This document shows positions 9,109-17,772 of a DNA stretch of 64,000 nucleotides, one piece after another; positions within the stretch are counted from its first letter, which is position 1, and the number at the start of each line of letters is the position of its first letter. Below the pieces are notes generated by a model, which saw nothing but the letters and a program-made list of their open reading frames with translations, had not been told where the DNA came from and made no database searches. Source of the DNA: an uncultured Bacteroidales bacterium (GTDB taxonomy: Bacteria; Bacteroidota; Bacteroidia; Bacteroidales; UBA932). A program made the translations under genes and the position numbers. The stretch is taken from contig CAMFBM010000012.1 of the NCBI GenBank assembly GCA_945948555.1, positions 1 through 64,000 on the forward strand, written 5' to 3'.

Positions 9109-9759
9109 TCAAATATATCTCAACTGAATCTTGCGTATGTGGTCGGAAACCTTTTTCGCCGCATCTGTCGCAGCCTCGAAAACTTCCGCCATATTCTTGT
9201 ATTTCATCAGTTCAACGGCATCCTTTTCATTCCGGAAAATTTCACCAATATATTCTTCATAGGCATCATCAGCGGCGTGTTCCAGTTCCGTTATGCGGTC
9301 GCACTGCATAGATATGACAGAGAAGTTGGCAGACATATCGTCACACAACATTATTATCTCCTTAAGAGCCTCGGCCTCAAGACGTATGAACTGAGCCATA
9401 TCCTGAAAAACCTGATCTATCTTCTTGGGAGAATACAGCAGGAATGACTTGGCAGCAGTATTGATGGAATCCAGGAAACGGTCCATTTCCATAGACATTG
9501 TCTGGAGGTCGTCCCTGTCCATTGGCGGGATCAACTGGTCATACAATTCCTCATAAAATTCAGACAGCAGGGCATCTCCCTGAATCTCACACTGTTTCAC
9601 TTCTTTCTCCAGACGTTTCCATTCTGAAATGGATATTGATCCGACAAGTTCGTACAATGACGACGAGGCATGGACCGCAAAGGCCGCCTGTCTTGTAAAA
9701 ATCGGTAGGAACTGTGATCTCGGACCGAAGAATCTCCTGCGTTTACGGAATAATTTCAT
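9109..9759 (-). CDS. DUF47 family PhoU-like protein
   Basis: A 216-residue all-helical protein of the DUF47 (PhoU-like, TIGR00153) family. The opening FRKRRRFFGPR-type segment, the central RDDLQTMSMEMD motif, and LEHAADDAYEEY and TDAAKKVSDHIRK later match the family's helical repeats with acidic metal-binding positions. Relatives usually sit next to a PiT phosphate transporter and are thought to regulate it. No pit gene is adjacent here: the next gene downstream is a lipoprotein and upstream lies non-coding sequence. A TAAATTTG -7 box on the minus strand is at 9793-9800. Cytoplasmic location and phosphate link are inferred from the family. Confidence 0.85.
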   Translation of the reverse strand: MKLFRKRRRFFGPRSQFLPIFTRQAAFAVHASSSLYELVGSISISEWKRLEKEVKQCEIQGDALLSEFYEELYDQLIPPMDRDDLQTMSMEMDRFLDSINTAAKSFLLYSPKKIDQVFQDMAQFIRLEAEALKEIIMLCDDMSANFSVISMQCDRITELEHAADDAYEEYIGEIFRNEKDAVELMKYKNMAEVFEAATDAAKKVSDHIRKIQLRYI

Positions 9760-9997
9760 TTCAATAGCTTCGCAAGTTCATAATAAGCGCATCAAATTTA
9801 TAAAGAAAAATGATATGAAAACATAAATCGTCCTCCAAAAATCATTAAAAGGTAAAAATCTCCATCGAAATCGTCAAAACAACCTGACAGAGGGAGGTCT
9901 CCCCGTTGCAGGCCTGCAAACTTTTGAAGTCTGATTGCAGAGATGCGTCAGCAGGAAGGATGTATCTTTGCAGTCTTAAGAACCACCAAAAGATTGC

Positions 9998-10147
9998 ATG
10001 AAATACAAATATTCAGAAGAACACATCGCAGAAATAGAGTGGAAACTGAACCATAGGCCCAGAAAATCACTCGGTTACCTGACGCCTTTGGAGTATTTTA
10101 AGAAATTATATAACTTTGACTTCGGAAGTCGTTGCACTTCCATTTAG
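9998..10147 (+). pseudogene. C-terminal scrap of an IS30/IS3-type transposase
   Basis: Forty-nine codons remain, of which LNHRPRKSLGYLTPLEYF is the hallmark C-terminal signature of rve-type (IS30/IS3-like) transposases. The catalytic core is absent. In the +1 frame the end reads VVALPFRIQF-stop, which looks more like a natural transposase end than the SRCTSI of the open frame, so a frameshift is likely as well. A TATCTTTG -7-like box at 9963-9970 precedes it. Confidence 0.7.
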
Positions 10148-10177
10148 AATTCAGTTTTGAAGTCAAATCCAACAGCT

Positions 10178-11422
10178 ATGAACAAAATTTCTAATTCAAG
10201 TATGATGGCTCTCCTCCTGTGCATTGTCTTCACAAGCTGCGCAAATACAGTAATTGAACGCAAGGCACTTTTTGTCAATGCCGACTCAGCCAGCATTCCT
10301 TACAGGATTCCTGCGATAGCCGCTTTTGACGACGGTACATTGACAACCCTTGCGGATTACAGGCATTGCCGTTCCGACATCGGATATGGAAGAGTTGACA
10401 TCAAATGCAGAATATCCCCTGACAACGGAAAGACCTGGGGAGACGAAATCACAGTCGTGGAGGGCACCGGAAAAAGCGGATGCGTTGACTGCGGTTTCGG
10501 CGACCCGGCACTCGCCTGCGACAGGGAAAGCGGGGAACTGCTTCTGCTGACCGTCTGCGGAGAGACCGTTTACTGGAAGAGCACCACGAACCGTCAGAAT
10601 CCGAACCGGATTGCAGCACTCAGGAGCACGGACAAAGGAAAGACCTGGACTCAGTGGACTGAAATCACAGAGGATATATATTCACTTTTTGATGACTGCT
10701 CAAAAGGTTGCGTGGAGAGTTGCTTCGTGGGCTCGGGCAGAATCTTCCAAAGCAGTATTATCAAGGTTGGAAGCCACTACAGACTGTATGCAGCCCTTTG
10801 CGCACGTCCAAACGGGAACCGTGTGATTTTCAGCGACGATTTCGGAAAGACTTGGAAAGCCCTCGGCGGACCCGAGGCATTGCCTGCACCTGGAGGAGAC
10901 GAGCCTAAATGCGAGGAACTCCCTGACGGCAGGGTAATCCTGAGCAGCCGGGCCAGGGGAGGAAGAATATTCAATATCTTCAGTTACACCGACATCACCA
11001 CTGCTGAAGGAAGCTGGGACAAGGCGTCATTTTCAGGAGAGAAGAATCACGGATGTACGGCCATTGAAAATGCCTGCAACGGAGAAATCCTGATTGTGAA
11101 CGCCATCCGCAAACAGGACAGGAAGAAGGTCTCCCTGGCACTTCAATCAGTACCTCTAGGACCGTATCGCACCAATGTGGGAATCTACCACAAAGAACTT
11201 CCAGATGACATAACCGGCATCACTTCCGAATCATTTGCCTCGGACTGGGAAGGTCCTTACCAGATTTCCACAACTGATTCAGCCTATTCGACAATGGTCC
11301 TCCAGAGCAATGGGAAAATCGGATTCTTCTATGAAGAGACGCTGAATGCCGACATCACGGGCTACAATCTGATTTATTTGGCAATTCCCGTTGACAGTCT
11401 CAGTTTCAACAAATACAAATAA
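10178..11422 (+). CDS. Exo-alpha-sialidase, lipoprotein (GH33-like)
   Basis: A 414-residue sialidase (neuraminidase), expected to release terminal sialic acids from host glycans. A leader ending in IVFTSC marks it as a lipoprotein. IPYRIPAIA near residue 45 holds the family's YRIP arginine. Three Asp-box repeats (SPDNGKTWGD, STDKGKTWTQ, SDDFGKTWKA) mark the six-bladed propeller. The Glu/Tyr region near EELPDGRVILSSR and the C-terminal YSTMVLQSNGKIGFFYEE also fit GH33. A TTG at 10157 would add seven residues, but the ATG at 10178 places the leader normally. No sialic-acid catabolic (nan) genes accompany it in the window; it stands alone behind a transposase scrap. Confidence 0.93.
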   Translation: MNKISNSSMMALLLCIVFTSCANTVIERKALFVNADSASIPYRIPAIAAFDDGTLTTLADYRHCRSDIGYGRVDIKCRISPDNGKTWGDEITVVEGTGKSGCVDCGFGDPALACDRESGELLLLTVCGETVYWKSTTNRQNPNRIAALRSTDKGKTWTQWTEITEDIYSLFDDCSKGCVESCFVGSGRIFQSSIIKVGSHYRLYAALCARPNGNRVIFSDDFGKTWKALGGPEALPAPGGDEPKCEELPDGRVILSSRARGGRIFNIFSYTDITTAEGSWDKASFSGEKNHGCTAIENACNGEILIVNAIRKQDRKKVSLALQSVPLGPYRTNVGIYHKELPDDITGITSESFASDWEGPYQISTTDSAYSTMVLQSNGKIGFFYEETLNADITGYNLIYLAIPVDSLSFNKYK

Positions 11423-11603
11423 TTTCAGGAATATTATCTGTGCAGGATTAAGGAATCTTCAAAAATAAAGAAAACTACAATATTAATATAGAGACCTGAT
11501 ACATTTTTGTAAAAAAAGAGTTTGAGACAGGAGATTCCTGCTTTCCTCCTGCACGGAAAAACCATACGGTGAGGACGAAACTAAATTGGCCATCAAAAAC
11601 AAG
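11423..11603. other. Non-coding region after the sialidase
   Basis: AT-rich sequence with no gene found. It holds one short inverted repeat (CAGGAG...CTCCTG near 11530-11550) without a T-run. Confidence 0.4.
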
Positions 11604-11637
11604 AAAAGGCCCTCGGAATCATTCCGAAGGCCTCTTT
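11604..11637 (-). terminator. Terminator of the GGGtGRT/NifU-like pair
   Basis: Minus-strand stem of GGCCTTCGGAAT with ATTCCGAGGGCC, tight loop, followed by TTTTCTTGTTT, 22 bp after the GGGtGRT stop codon. Confidence 0.75.
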
Positions 11638-11658
11638 CTTTTGTCAGCAGTCCGGAGA

Positions 11659-12669
11659 CTACTTGTTGAGTGCCTGTGCAACGTCAACAGCGCAGGCAAC
11701 GGTGCAACCTACCATCGGGTTGTTTCCGATTCCGAGGAAGCCCATCATCTCGACGTGTGCAGGAACTGAAGATGAACCTGCGAACTGAGCGTCAGAGTGC
11801 ATACGGCCCATCGTGTCGGTCATGCCGTAGGAAGCAGGACCTGCAGCCATATTGTCCGGGTGAAGGGTACGGCCTGTACCACCACCTGAAGCCACTGAGA
11901 AATAAGGCTTGCCGGCAAGCACGCGCTCTTTCTTGTAGGTACCTGCAACAGGATGCTGGAAACGGGTAGGGTTGGTTGAGTTACCTGTGATGGAAACGTC
12001 AACACCCTCGTGCCACATAATTGCAACACCTTCGCGAACATCGTCAGCACCGTAGCATTTTACCTTTGCACGAGGACCGTCGCTGTAGGCAATCTCACGA
12101 ACGACTTTCAACTCTCCGGTGTAGTAGTCGAACTCAGTCTGAACGTATGTGAAGCCGTTGATGCGGGAGATAATCTGCGCAGCATCCTTTCCGAGACCGT
12201 TCAGGATACAGCGGAGAGGCTCCTTGCGAACCTTGTCAGCCTTTGCAGCAATCTTGATTGCACCTTCTGCAGCTGCGAATGACTCGTGTCCTGCGAGGAA
12301 AGCGAAGCATTTTGTCTCCTCACGGAGAAGCATTGCGGCGAGGTTGCCGTGTCCGAGACCAACCTTGCGGTCATCAGCAACAGAACCCGGGATGCAGAAT
12401 GCCTGAAGGCCGATTCCGATTGCCTCGGCAGCCTCTGCAGCGTTCTTGCAGCCCTTCTTCAAAGCGATTGCAGAACCCACCACGTAAGCCCACTTTGCAT
12501 TCTCAAAGCAGATAGGCTGGGTTTCCTCACAAGTCTTGTATGGATCGAGACCGTACTGCTCGCAGATGGCGTTTGCCTCTTCGATGTCCTTGATTCCGTT
12601 TGCATTCAGAGCAGCAAGAATCTGTTTGATACGACGGTCCTGGCTTTCGAATTTAACTTCTCTAATCAT
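11659..12669 (-). CDS. GGGtGRT family protein
   Basis: A 336-residue protein carrying the family's name motif, SGGGTGRT, at about residue 270. It belongs to the GGGtGRT family, whose biochemical role is unknown and which is found in strict anaerobes. Conserved Cys residues (EQYGLDPYKTCEE, QPICFENA, MVGCTVAC) might bind metal or a cluster. It follows the NifU-like gene by 12 bp in the same direction, and the two families are regularly neighbours, which suggests a role with iron-sulphur clusters. No signal peptide is present. The function is not established. Confidence 0.88.
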   Translation of the reverse strand: MIREVKFESQDRRIKQILAALNANGIKDIEEANAICEQYGLDPYKTCEETQPICFENAKWAYVVGSAIALKKGCKNAAEAAEAIGIGLQAFCIPGSVADDRKVGLGHGNLAAMLLREETKCFAFLAGHESFAAAEGAIKIAAKADKVRKEPLRCILNGLGKDAAQIISRINGFTYVQTEFDYYTGELKVVREIAYSDGPRAKVKCYGADDVREGVAIMWHEGVDVSITGNSTNPTRFQHPVAGTYKKERVLAGKPYFSVASGGGTGRTLHPDNMAAGPASYGMTDTMGRMHSDAQFAGSSSVPAHVEMMGFLGIGNNPMVGCTVACAVDVAQALNK

Positions 12670-12681
12670 AGTCTTTCCTCC

Positions 12682-13383
12682 TTATTCTTTACGTGGGTCA
12701 ATGTATTTAACAGCACCGGCCTCTTTTGAGAAACGACCGTATGAACCTGTGACCTGTTTGAGAGCCTCATTGGCATCGACTCCTTTCTTCACGAGGTCCA
12801 TGAATTTGCCGAGATGAACGAACTCGTAACCGCAGATCTCGTCATTCTTGTCAAGGGCGAGGGTCTTGATGTAACCTTCCGCCATCTCAAGGTAACGAGG
12901 ACCTTTTGCGAGAGTTCCATAGAGTGTTCCGACCTGGCTGCGGAGACCTTTTCCGAGGTCCTCAAGACCTGCACCGATCATCAGACCGCCCTCGGAGAAA
13001 GCCGACTGGGTACGTCCGTAAACGATCTGGAGGAAGAGCTCGCGCATAGCAGTGTTGATTGCATCGCAGACAAGGTCAGTGTTGAGAGCCTCAAGAATGG
13101 TCTTGCCCGGAAGAATCTCGGAAGCCATTGCAGCCGAGTGAGTCATACCTGAGCAGCCGATTGTCTCAACGAGAGCCTCCTGGATGATACCCTCCTTAAC
13201 ATTGAGAGTAAGTTTGCAGGCTCCCTGCTGAGGAGCGCACCAGCCGATGCCGTGAGTAAGACCGCTCACATCGGAAATTTCTCTTGATTTCACCCATTTC
13301 CCTTCTTCAGGAATTGGAGCGGGACCGTGATTCGGTCCTTTTTTTACGCAGCACATCTGCTGCACTTCGTGTGAATAAACCAT
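12682..13383 (-). CDS. NifU-like Fe-S scaffold-type protein, partner of GGGtGRT
   Basis: A 233-residue protein of the NifU N-terminal (IscU-like) family. Early CysCys (QMCCVKK), a central GIGWCAPQQGACKL and VETIGCSGMTHSAA supply the Cys residues expected of a cluster scaffold, with the IGCSGM loop the most characteristic. The ATG at 13381-13383 is chosen because upstream sequence holds the promoter and palindrome; a longer frame would extend through these. It forms a two-gene operon with the GGGtGRT gene. Role as a specialised scaffold for an unknown client is inferred from the family and gene pairing. Confidence 0.85.
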   Translation of the reverse strand: MVYSHEVQQMCCVKKGPNHGPAPIPEEGKWVKSREISDVSGLTHGIGWCAPQQGACKLTLNVKEGIIQEALVETIGCSGMTHSAAMASEILPGKTILEALNTDLVCDAINTAMRELFLQIVYGRTQSAFSEGGLMIGAGLEDLGKGLRSQVGTLYGTLAKGPRYLEMAEGYIKTLALDKNDEICGYEFVHLGKFMDLVKKGVDANEALKQVTGSYGRFSKEAGAVKYIDPRKE

Positions 13384-13424
13384 AATATCGTCTATAAGTT
13401 TATAAATGATTTTCCTGTTTTTCT

Positions 13425-13463
13425 GGAACCTTTGCACAAGGTTCCTAAAATCTTGCAAATATA
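13425..13463 (-). promoter_or_regulatory. Promoter and perfect palindrome ahead of the NifU-like gene
   Basis: TATATTTG on the minus strand at 13456-13463 is a -7 box. Immediately downstream, 13425-13432 (GGAACCTT) and 13438-13445 (AAGGTTCC) form a perfect 8-bp inverted repeat with a 5-nt gap, about where transcription should begin. It could be a repressor operator or a 5' RNA hairpin. Confidence 0.55.
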
Positions 13464-13603
13464 ATATATTTTCAAATTCCCTGCCACTCTTTCGCCTCTG
13501 TTTTCTCCACCCTTTCACCTCTTTCTGAGGAATAAAATCTCCTGCGCCCCTACAGGAGGGATGACACCCCTCAAGACCGGGACCGGAGCGGAGGCAATCA
13601 GCA

Positions 13604-13638
13604 GCGAAGGCAAAAGGCTACAAGCCCTTTGCCTTCGC
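13604..13638 (-). terminator. Stem-loop spanning the mazG stop codon
   Basis: Perfect 11-bp arms GCGAAGGCAAA (13604-13614) and TTTGCCTTCGC (13628-13638) enclose the mazG stop codon. No T-run follows, so it may stabilise the mRNA end instead of terminating. Confidence 0.4.
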
Positions 13639-14439
13639 TTCATCCCATATTTCATCCATCTGACTGAGTGTCAAACTCTTGAGATCTATCCCCTGACGGA
13701 TTGTGTGCTCCTCGAGATAGGTAAACCTGCGGCGGAACTTCGCACAGGTCCTCTCAAGGGCGGTGTCCGGATTAAGACCGTAAAGTCTGGCAGCATTGAC
13801 TACCGAGAAAAGGAAGTCACCCAGTTCCGTCTCCGCCCTGTCAAAGGCAGCCTTGCGTTCCACCTCATCGGAACCTGCAGCATCGATGGCATCCAGTTCA
13901 GCCTGATACTCCCCGAGTTCCTCCTTCACCTTGTCCCAGACCTGCGACTTTTCCTCCCAGTCAAAGCCCACTCCCCTCGCCTTGTCCTGCATCCTGTAGG
14001 CCTTCAGTAGCGGCGGCAGGGTCTCGGGCACGCCGGAAAGCACCCTCCTGTTGCCGTCCTTCTCCCTGGTCTTGAGCATTTCCCAGTTCTTCATCACCTC
14101 CTCCGCATCGGCAACTTCAACGGTTGAGAAGACATGGGGATGACGGTAGATTAACTTGTCACACAGAAAATTGATGACATCCACAATGTCGTACAACCCC
14201 TTCTCCTCCCCTATCTTCGAGTAAAAAAGTACGTGAAGGAGCACGTCACCAAGTTCCTTTGAGATTTCGTGGTCATCTGCCTTAAGAATGGCATCACTGA
14301 GTTCGTAGGTCTCTTCTATTGTCTGGGGCCGGAGGGATTCGTTGGTCTGCTTCCTGTCCCAGGGACATTTTACCCTCAACTCATCAAGTATGTCAAGGAT
14401 TCTGCCGAATGCATCAAGTTTCTCCTGTCTTGTCTTCAT
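13618..14439 (-). CDS. mazG: MazG nucleoside triphosphate pyrophosphohydrolase
   Basis: A 273-residue tandem-domain MazG, which hydrolyses (d)NTPs to the monophosphate and pyrophosphate (housecleaning of nucleotide pools). The first domain has CPWDRKQT, IEETYELSDAI and ISKELGDVLLHVLF, giving the EExxE...ExxD metal-binding pattern; the second has VKEELGEYQ and ETELGDFLFSVVN. Length is near the usual 260-270. It is transcribed alone; a TAATTTTG -7 box on the minus strand at 14476-14483 is divergent from the CoA-transferase promoter. Confidence 0.94.
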   Translation of the reverse strand: MKTRQEKLDAFGRILDILDELRVKCPWDRKQTNESLRPQTIEETYELSDAILKADDHEISKELGDVLLHVLFYSKIGEEKGLYDIVDVINFLCDKLIYRHPHVFSTVEVADAEEVMKNWEMLKTREKDGNRRVLSGVPETLPPLLKAYRMQDKARGVGFDWEEKSQVWDKVKEELGEYQAELDAIDAAGSDEVERKAAFDRAETELGDFLFSVVNAARLYGLNPDTALERTCAKFRRRFTYLEEHTIRQGIDLKSLTLSQMDEIWDEAKAKGL

Positions 14440-14475
14440 CTTTGTCCGTAACTTTCAAAATTGCTTTACGGGTGG

Positions 14476-14503
14476 CAAAATTAACATTTTTACCTTATCT
14501 TTG
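14476..14503. promoter_or_regulatory. Divergent -7 boxes for mazG and the CoA-transferase
   Basis: TAATTTTG at 14476-14483 (minus) and TATCTTTG at 14496-14503 (plus). No clear -33 elements. Confidence 0.45.
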
Positions 14504-14552
14504 GGAGTTTTTATGCACAATATTTATTTCCCTTAACTTCGGAATCTGAAAA

Positions 14553-15860
14553 ATGGACACAAAAATACACTTCGTGACGGCAGATGAGGCTGTCAAGGTC
14601 GTAAAATCATCTGACCACATACACTTCAGCAGCGTCGCCAGTGCTCCGAGAATCCTGATTGAAGCATTGTGCCGCCGCGCTGACAGAGGCGAAATCAGGG
14701 ACATACACATTCACCATCTTCACACTGAGGGTCCTGCACCCTACACCGATCCGAAGTACAACGGAATCTTCTTCCACCAGGGTTTCTTCATCGGGGCCAA
14801 TGTCAGGAAAAGCGTCCAGGCCGGGTATTCCGACTACATTCCCGTGTTCCTGAGCGAGACCCAGCGGCTCTACAGATGCGGTGCACTCCCCTGTGACGTG
14901 GCAATGATTCAGGTCTGCCCTCCGGACAAGCACGGGTTCGTCTCCCTCGGAACATCCGTCGATGCCACCCTGGCGGCAATCGAATGCGCAAAGACGGTTA
15001 TCGCTGTCGTGAACAGGAATGTACCCCGGGCATGGGGTCAGGCAATGATTCCGATGTCAATGATAGACATTTTCGTGGAAGCAGACACGCCCCTTGAGCC
15101 CGCACATTTCAGCGTTCCGAACGAAATTGAAACTGCCATCGGAAAGAACTGCGCCGCACTCATCGACGACGGGGCCTGCCTCCAGATGGGAATTGGTGCC
15201 ATCCCGAATGCCGTCCTGGCCCAGCTTGGAGGCCACAAGCACCTTGGAATCCACACGGAGATGTTCGCTGACGGAGTTCTCGAACTGGTCGAGAAAGGAG
15301 TCATCGACGGAAGCAACAAGGTGACTGACAAAGGAAAACTTGTTTCGACCTTCCTGATGGGTTCCCAGAAGGTCTATGATTTCATAGATGACAACCCGAT
15401 GGTAGCGATGATGGATGTGGGTTATACCAACGACCCCTATGTCATGTCCCGGAATCCACGGATGACCGCCATAAATTCAGCCGTACAGATTGACCTCACC
15501 GGACAGGTCTGCGCGGATTCCATCGGTCTGAAGTTCTACTCCGGAGTTGGAGGGCAGGTTGACTTCGTCTATGGAGCCTCCCTTTCAGCAGGAGGCAAGG
15601 CAATCATCGCAATGCCGTCCTGCACTTCCAAGGGGGACAGCAAGATTGCCCCCACAGTCCTCAACGGAGCTGGCATAGTGACATCCAGGGCTCACATACA
15701 CTGGGTTGTCACAGAATACGGTGCAGTTGACCTCTATGGAAAGTCAATGCAGGAAAGAGCCAAGCTTCTGATCAGCATTGCCCACCCAGACCACAGGGAA
15801 TCCCTTGACAGAGCGGCCTTCGAAAGGTTCGGACCGCATTATCACAATTTCGAGATTTAG
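14553..15860 (+). CDS. Acetate-type CoA-transferase (4-hydroxybutyrate/butyryl-CoA family)
   Basis: A 435-residue member of the acetyl-CoA hydrolase/transferase family, close in pattern to 4-hydroxybutyrate and butyryl-CoA:acetate CoA-transferases, which move CoA between an acyl-CoA and acetate. LGIHTEMFADG near residue 230 contains the Glu that forms the covalent CoA intermediate in the family. GVGGQVDFVYGA near 330 is the conserved oxyanion/CoA-binding loop. No other butyrate, propionate or aminobutyrate genes are adjacent, so the substrate cannot be fixed. It is monocistronic, with a 250-bp gap before kduI. Confidence 0.88.
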   Translation: MDTKIHFVTADEAVKVVKSSDHIHFSSVASAPRILIEALCRRADRGEIRDIHIHHLHTEGPAPYTDPKYNGIFFHQGFFIGANVRKSVQAGYSDYIPVFLSETQRLYRCGALPCDVAMIQVCPPDKHGFVSLGTSVDATLAAIECAKTVIAVVNRNVPRAWGQAMIPMSMIDIFVEADTPLEPAHFSVPNEIETAIGKNCAALIDDGACLQMGIGAIPNAVLAQLGGHKHLGIHTEMFADGVLELVEKGVIDGSNKVTDKGKLVSTFLMGSQKVYDFIDDNPMVAMMDVGYTNDPYVMSRNPRMTAINSAVQIDLTGQVCADSIGLKFYSGVGGQVDFVYGASLSAGGKAIIAMPSCTSKGDSKIAPTVLNGAGIVTSRAHIHWVVTEYGAVDLYGKSMQERAKLLISIAHPDHRESLDRAAFERFGPHYHNFEI

Positions 15861-15970
15861 GAATTTTCAAAAAAATGCACCATCCCGGATATTCCCCCGA
15901 GTCTCCCGGATGTTTTTTCAAAGCCTCCAGAGGTAATTTTTCAACGTTCAGGAAAAGTTTTGCAAAATTT

Positions 15971-16022
15971 CCGTTAACGGTAACGGTTTTTTTTGAAAAG
16001 TCCGATAATATACTTAATTTTG
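15971..16022 (+). promoter_or_regulatory. kdu operon promoter with upstream palindromic operator
   Basis: TTTG at 15992-15995 and TAATTTTG at 16015-16022 are separated by exactly 19 nt, a complete Bacteroidota promoter. CCGTTAACGG at 15971-15980 is a perfect 10-bp palindrome, followed by a direct half-site TAACGG (15981-15986), immediately upstream of the -33 element. Its position suits a regulator binding site; the regulator is not encoded next to it. The leader to kduI is about 85 nt. Confidence 0.7.
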
Positions 16023-16111
16023 CGCGGTTCGCGGTACTGAAGACAGGATTCTTCATATATCCGGAATACAAGAATAAAATATATAAAATATAAATATATA
16101 CATATAAAGAT

Positions 16112-16954
16112 ATGAAAATCAACAGCGAAGTAAGGTATGCTGCACATCCGAACGACGTGAAGCACTACGACACAAAACAATTGAGGGATGCTTACCTCAT
16201 CGAGAATGTTTTCACTGCCGATGAAGTCAACATCGTCTATACCATGCACGACAGGATGATTGCCGGTGGAGTGATGCCGGTAAATGAAGCCGTCGAACTC
16301 AAACCGATTGATATCCTCCGCAATGAGTATTTCCTCGGAAGGCGTGAAATCGGAATCTTCAACGTCGGCGGGAAAGGTACCGTAAAGGCAGGAGATGCCG
16401 CATTCGACCTTGAGTACAAAGAGGCCCTCTACCTCGGCAAGGGAGACAGGAAAGTTGTTTTCGAAAGCGCAGATCCGAAGAACCCCTCAAAATTCTACTT
16501 CTGCTCTTCCCCTGCCCACACGACTTATGCAGACCACCTCACAACCCGCGAGGATGCAGTGAAGATGGAACTCGGAACCCTTGAGGAGAGCAACCACCGC
16601 ATCATCAACAGGATGCTCGTGAAGGAAGTCGTTCCGACCTGCCAGCTTCAGATGGGTATGACAGAGCTTATGCCGGGAAGCACCTGGAACACTATGCCGG
16701 CCCACACCCACAACCGCAGAATGGAAGTTTACTTCTACTTTGAAATCCCTGAGGATCAGGCCATCTGCCACTTTATGGGTCAGCCTGACGAAACAAGGCA
16801 CATCTTCATGAAGAACGAGCAGGCAGTCATCTCACCGGAATGGAGCATTCACTCAGCCTGCGCCACGAAGAACTACACCTTCATCTGGGCAATGTGCGGA
16901 GAGAACCTCGACTATGGAGACATGGACGGTTGTGCAACTTCAGAATTGGAATAA
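16112..16954 (+). CDS. kduI: KduI, 5-dehydro-4-deoxy-D-glucuronate isomerase
   Basis: A 280-residue KduI (usual length about 278), which converts 5-keto-4-deoxyuronate, released by unsaturated glucuronyl or polyuronate cleavage, to 2-keto-3-deoxygluconate precursor DKII. The cupin-type zinc ligands are visible: PAHTHNRRMEVYFYF (two His and Glu) and WSIHSACATKNY (His). IGIFNVGG and YLGKGDR in the N-terminal half are also conserved. It is the first gene of an operon with kduD (23-bp gap) and a DUF4861 gene. Confidence 0.96.
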   Translation: MKINSEVRYAAHPNDVKHYDTKQLRDAYLIENVFTADEVNIVYTMHDRMIAGGVMPVNEAVELKPIDILRNEYFLGRREIGIFNVGGKGTVKAGDAAFDLEYKEALYLGKGDRKVVFESADPKNPSKFYFCSSPAHTTYADHLTTREDAVKMELGTLEESNHRIINRMLVKEVVPTCQLQMGMTELMPGSTWNTMPAHTHNRRMEVYFYFEIPEDQAICHFMGQPDETRHIFMKNEQAVISPEWSIHSACATKNYTFIWAMCGENLDYGDMDGCATSELE

Positions 16955-16977
16955 CCTTATAAACATTTATAGAAATT

Positions 16978-17772
16978 ATGGTAAATTTCTCACTCGAAGG
17001 TAAGGTTGCCCTTGTAACAGGAGCATCTTACGGAATCGGATTCGCACTTGCAACTGCATTTGCAGAGGCAGGAGCAAAGATTGTGTTCAACGACATCAAG
17101 CAGGAGCTTGTGGACAAGGGTCTTGCCGCCTACAAGGAGAAAGGCATCGAGGCTCACGGTTATGTCTGCGACGTAACCAACGAAGATCAGGTCAATGCAA
17201 TGGTTGCAAAGATCGAGGAGGAAGTCGGAATCATCAACATCCTCGTAAACAATGCCGGTATCATCAAACGCATCCCTATGTGCGAGATGAAAGCCTCTGA
17301 GTTCAGACAGGTGATTGATGTTGACCTCAATGCACCATTCATCGTTTCAAAGGCCGTAATTCCTTCAATGATCAAAATCGGCGGTGGAAAAATCATCAAC
17401 ATCTGCTCAATGATGTCAGAGCTCGGTCGTGAGACTGTTTCTGCATACGCAGCAGCAAAGGGCGGTCTGAAGATGCTCACCCGCAACATTGCTTCAGAGT
17501 ACGGCGAGTACAACATCCAGTGCAACGGTATCGGCCCGGGTTACATCGCAACTCCTCAGACTGCACCTCTTCGCGAGCGTCAGCCGGATGGAAGCCGTCA
17601 TCCTTTCGATTCATTCATCGTTGCAAAGACTCCTGCAGCACGCTGGGGTACTCCTGAAGACCTGATGGGTCCGGCAGTATTCCTTGCATCCGAGGCTTCC
17701 AACTTCGTGAACGGACACGTTCTCTATGTGGACGGCGGTATTCTCGCTTACATCGGAAAACAGCCTCAATAA
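16978..17772 (+). CDS. kduD: KduD, 2-dehydro-3-deoxy-D-gluconate 5-dehydrogenase (SDR)
   Basis: A 264-residue short-chain dehydrogenase. TGASYGIGFALA at about 15-27 is the NAD(P)-binding glycine motif, VNNAG at about 90 is the structural NAG motif, and YAAAKGG near 160 gives the catalytic Tyr and Lys. IGPGYIATPQT is typical of the gluconate/KduD subgroup. Placement right after kduI makes the KduD assignment (DKII to KDG, NADH-linked) better than gluconate 5-dehydrogenase. The stop codon overlaps the next ATG by one base (TAATG), suggesting translational coupling. Confidence 0.92.
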   Translation: MVNFSLEGKVALVTGASYGIGFALATAFAEAGAKIVFNDIKQELVDKGLAAYKEKGIEAHGYVCDVTNEDQVNAMVAKIEEEVGIINILVNNAGIIKRIPMCEMKASEFRQVIDVDLNAPFIVSKAVIPSMIKIGGGKIINICSMMSELGRETVSAYAAAKGGLKMLTRNIASEYGEYNIQCNGIGPGYIATPQTAPLRERQPDGSRHPFDSFIVAKTPAARWGTPEDLMGPAVFLASEASNFVNGHVLYVDGGILAYIGKQPQ

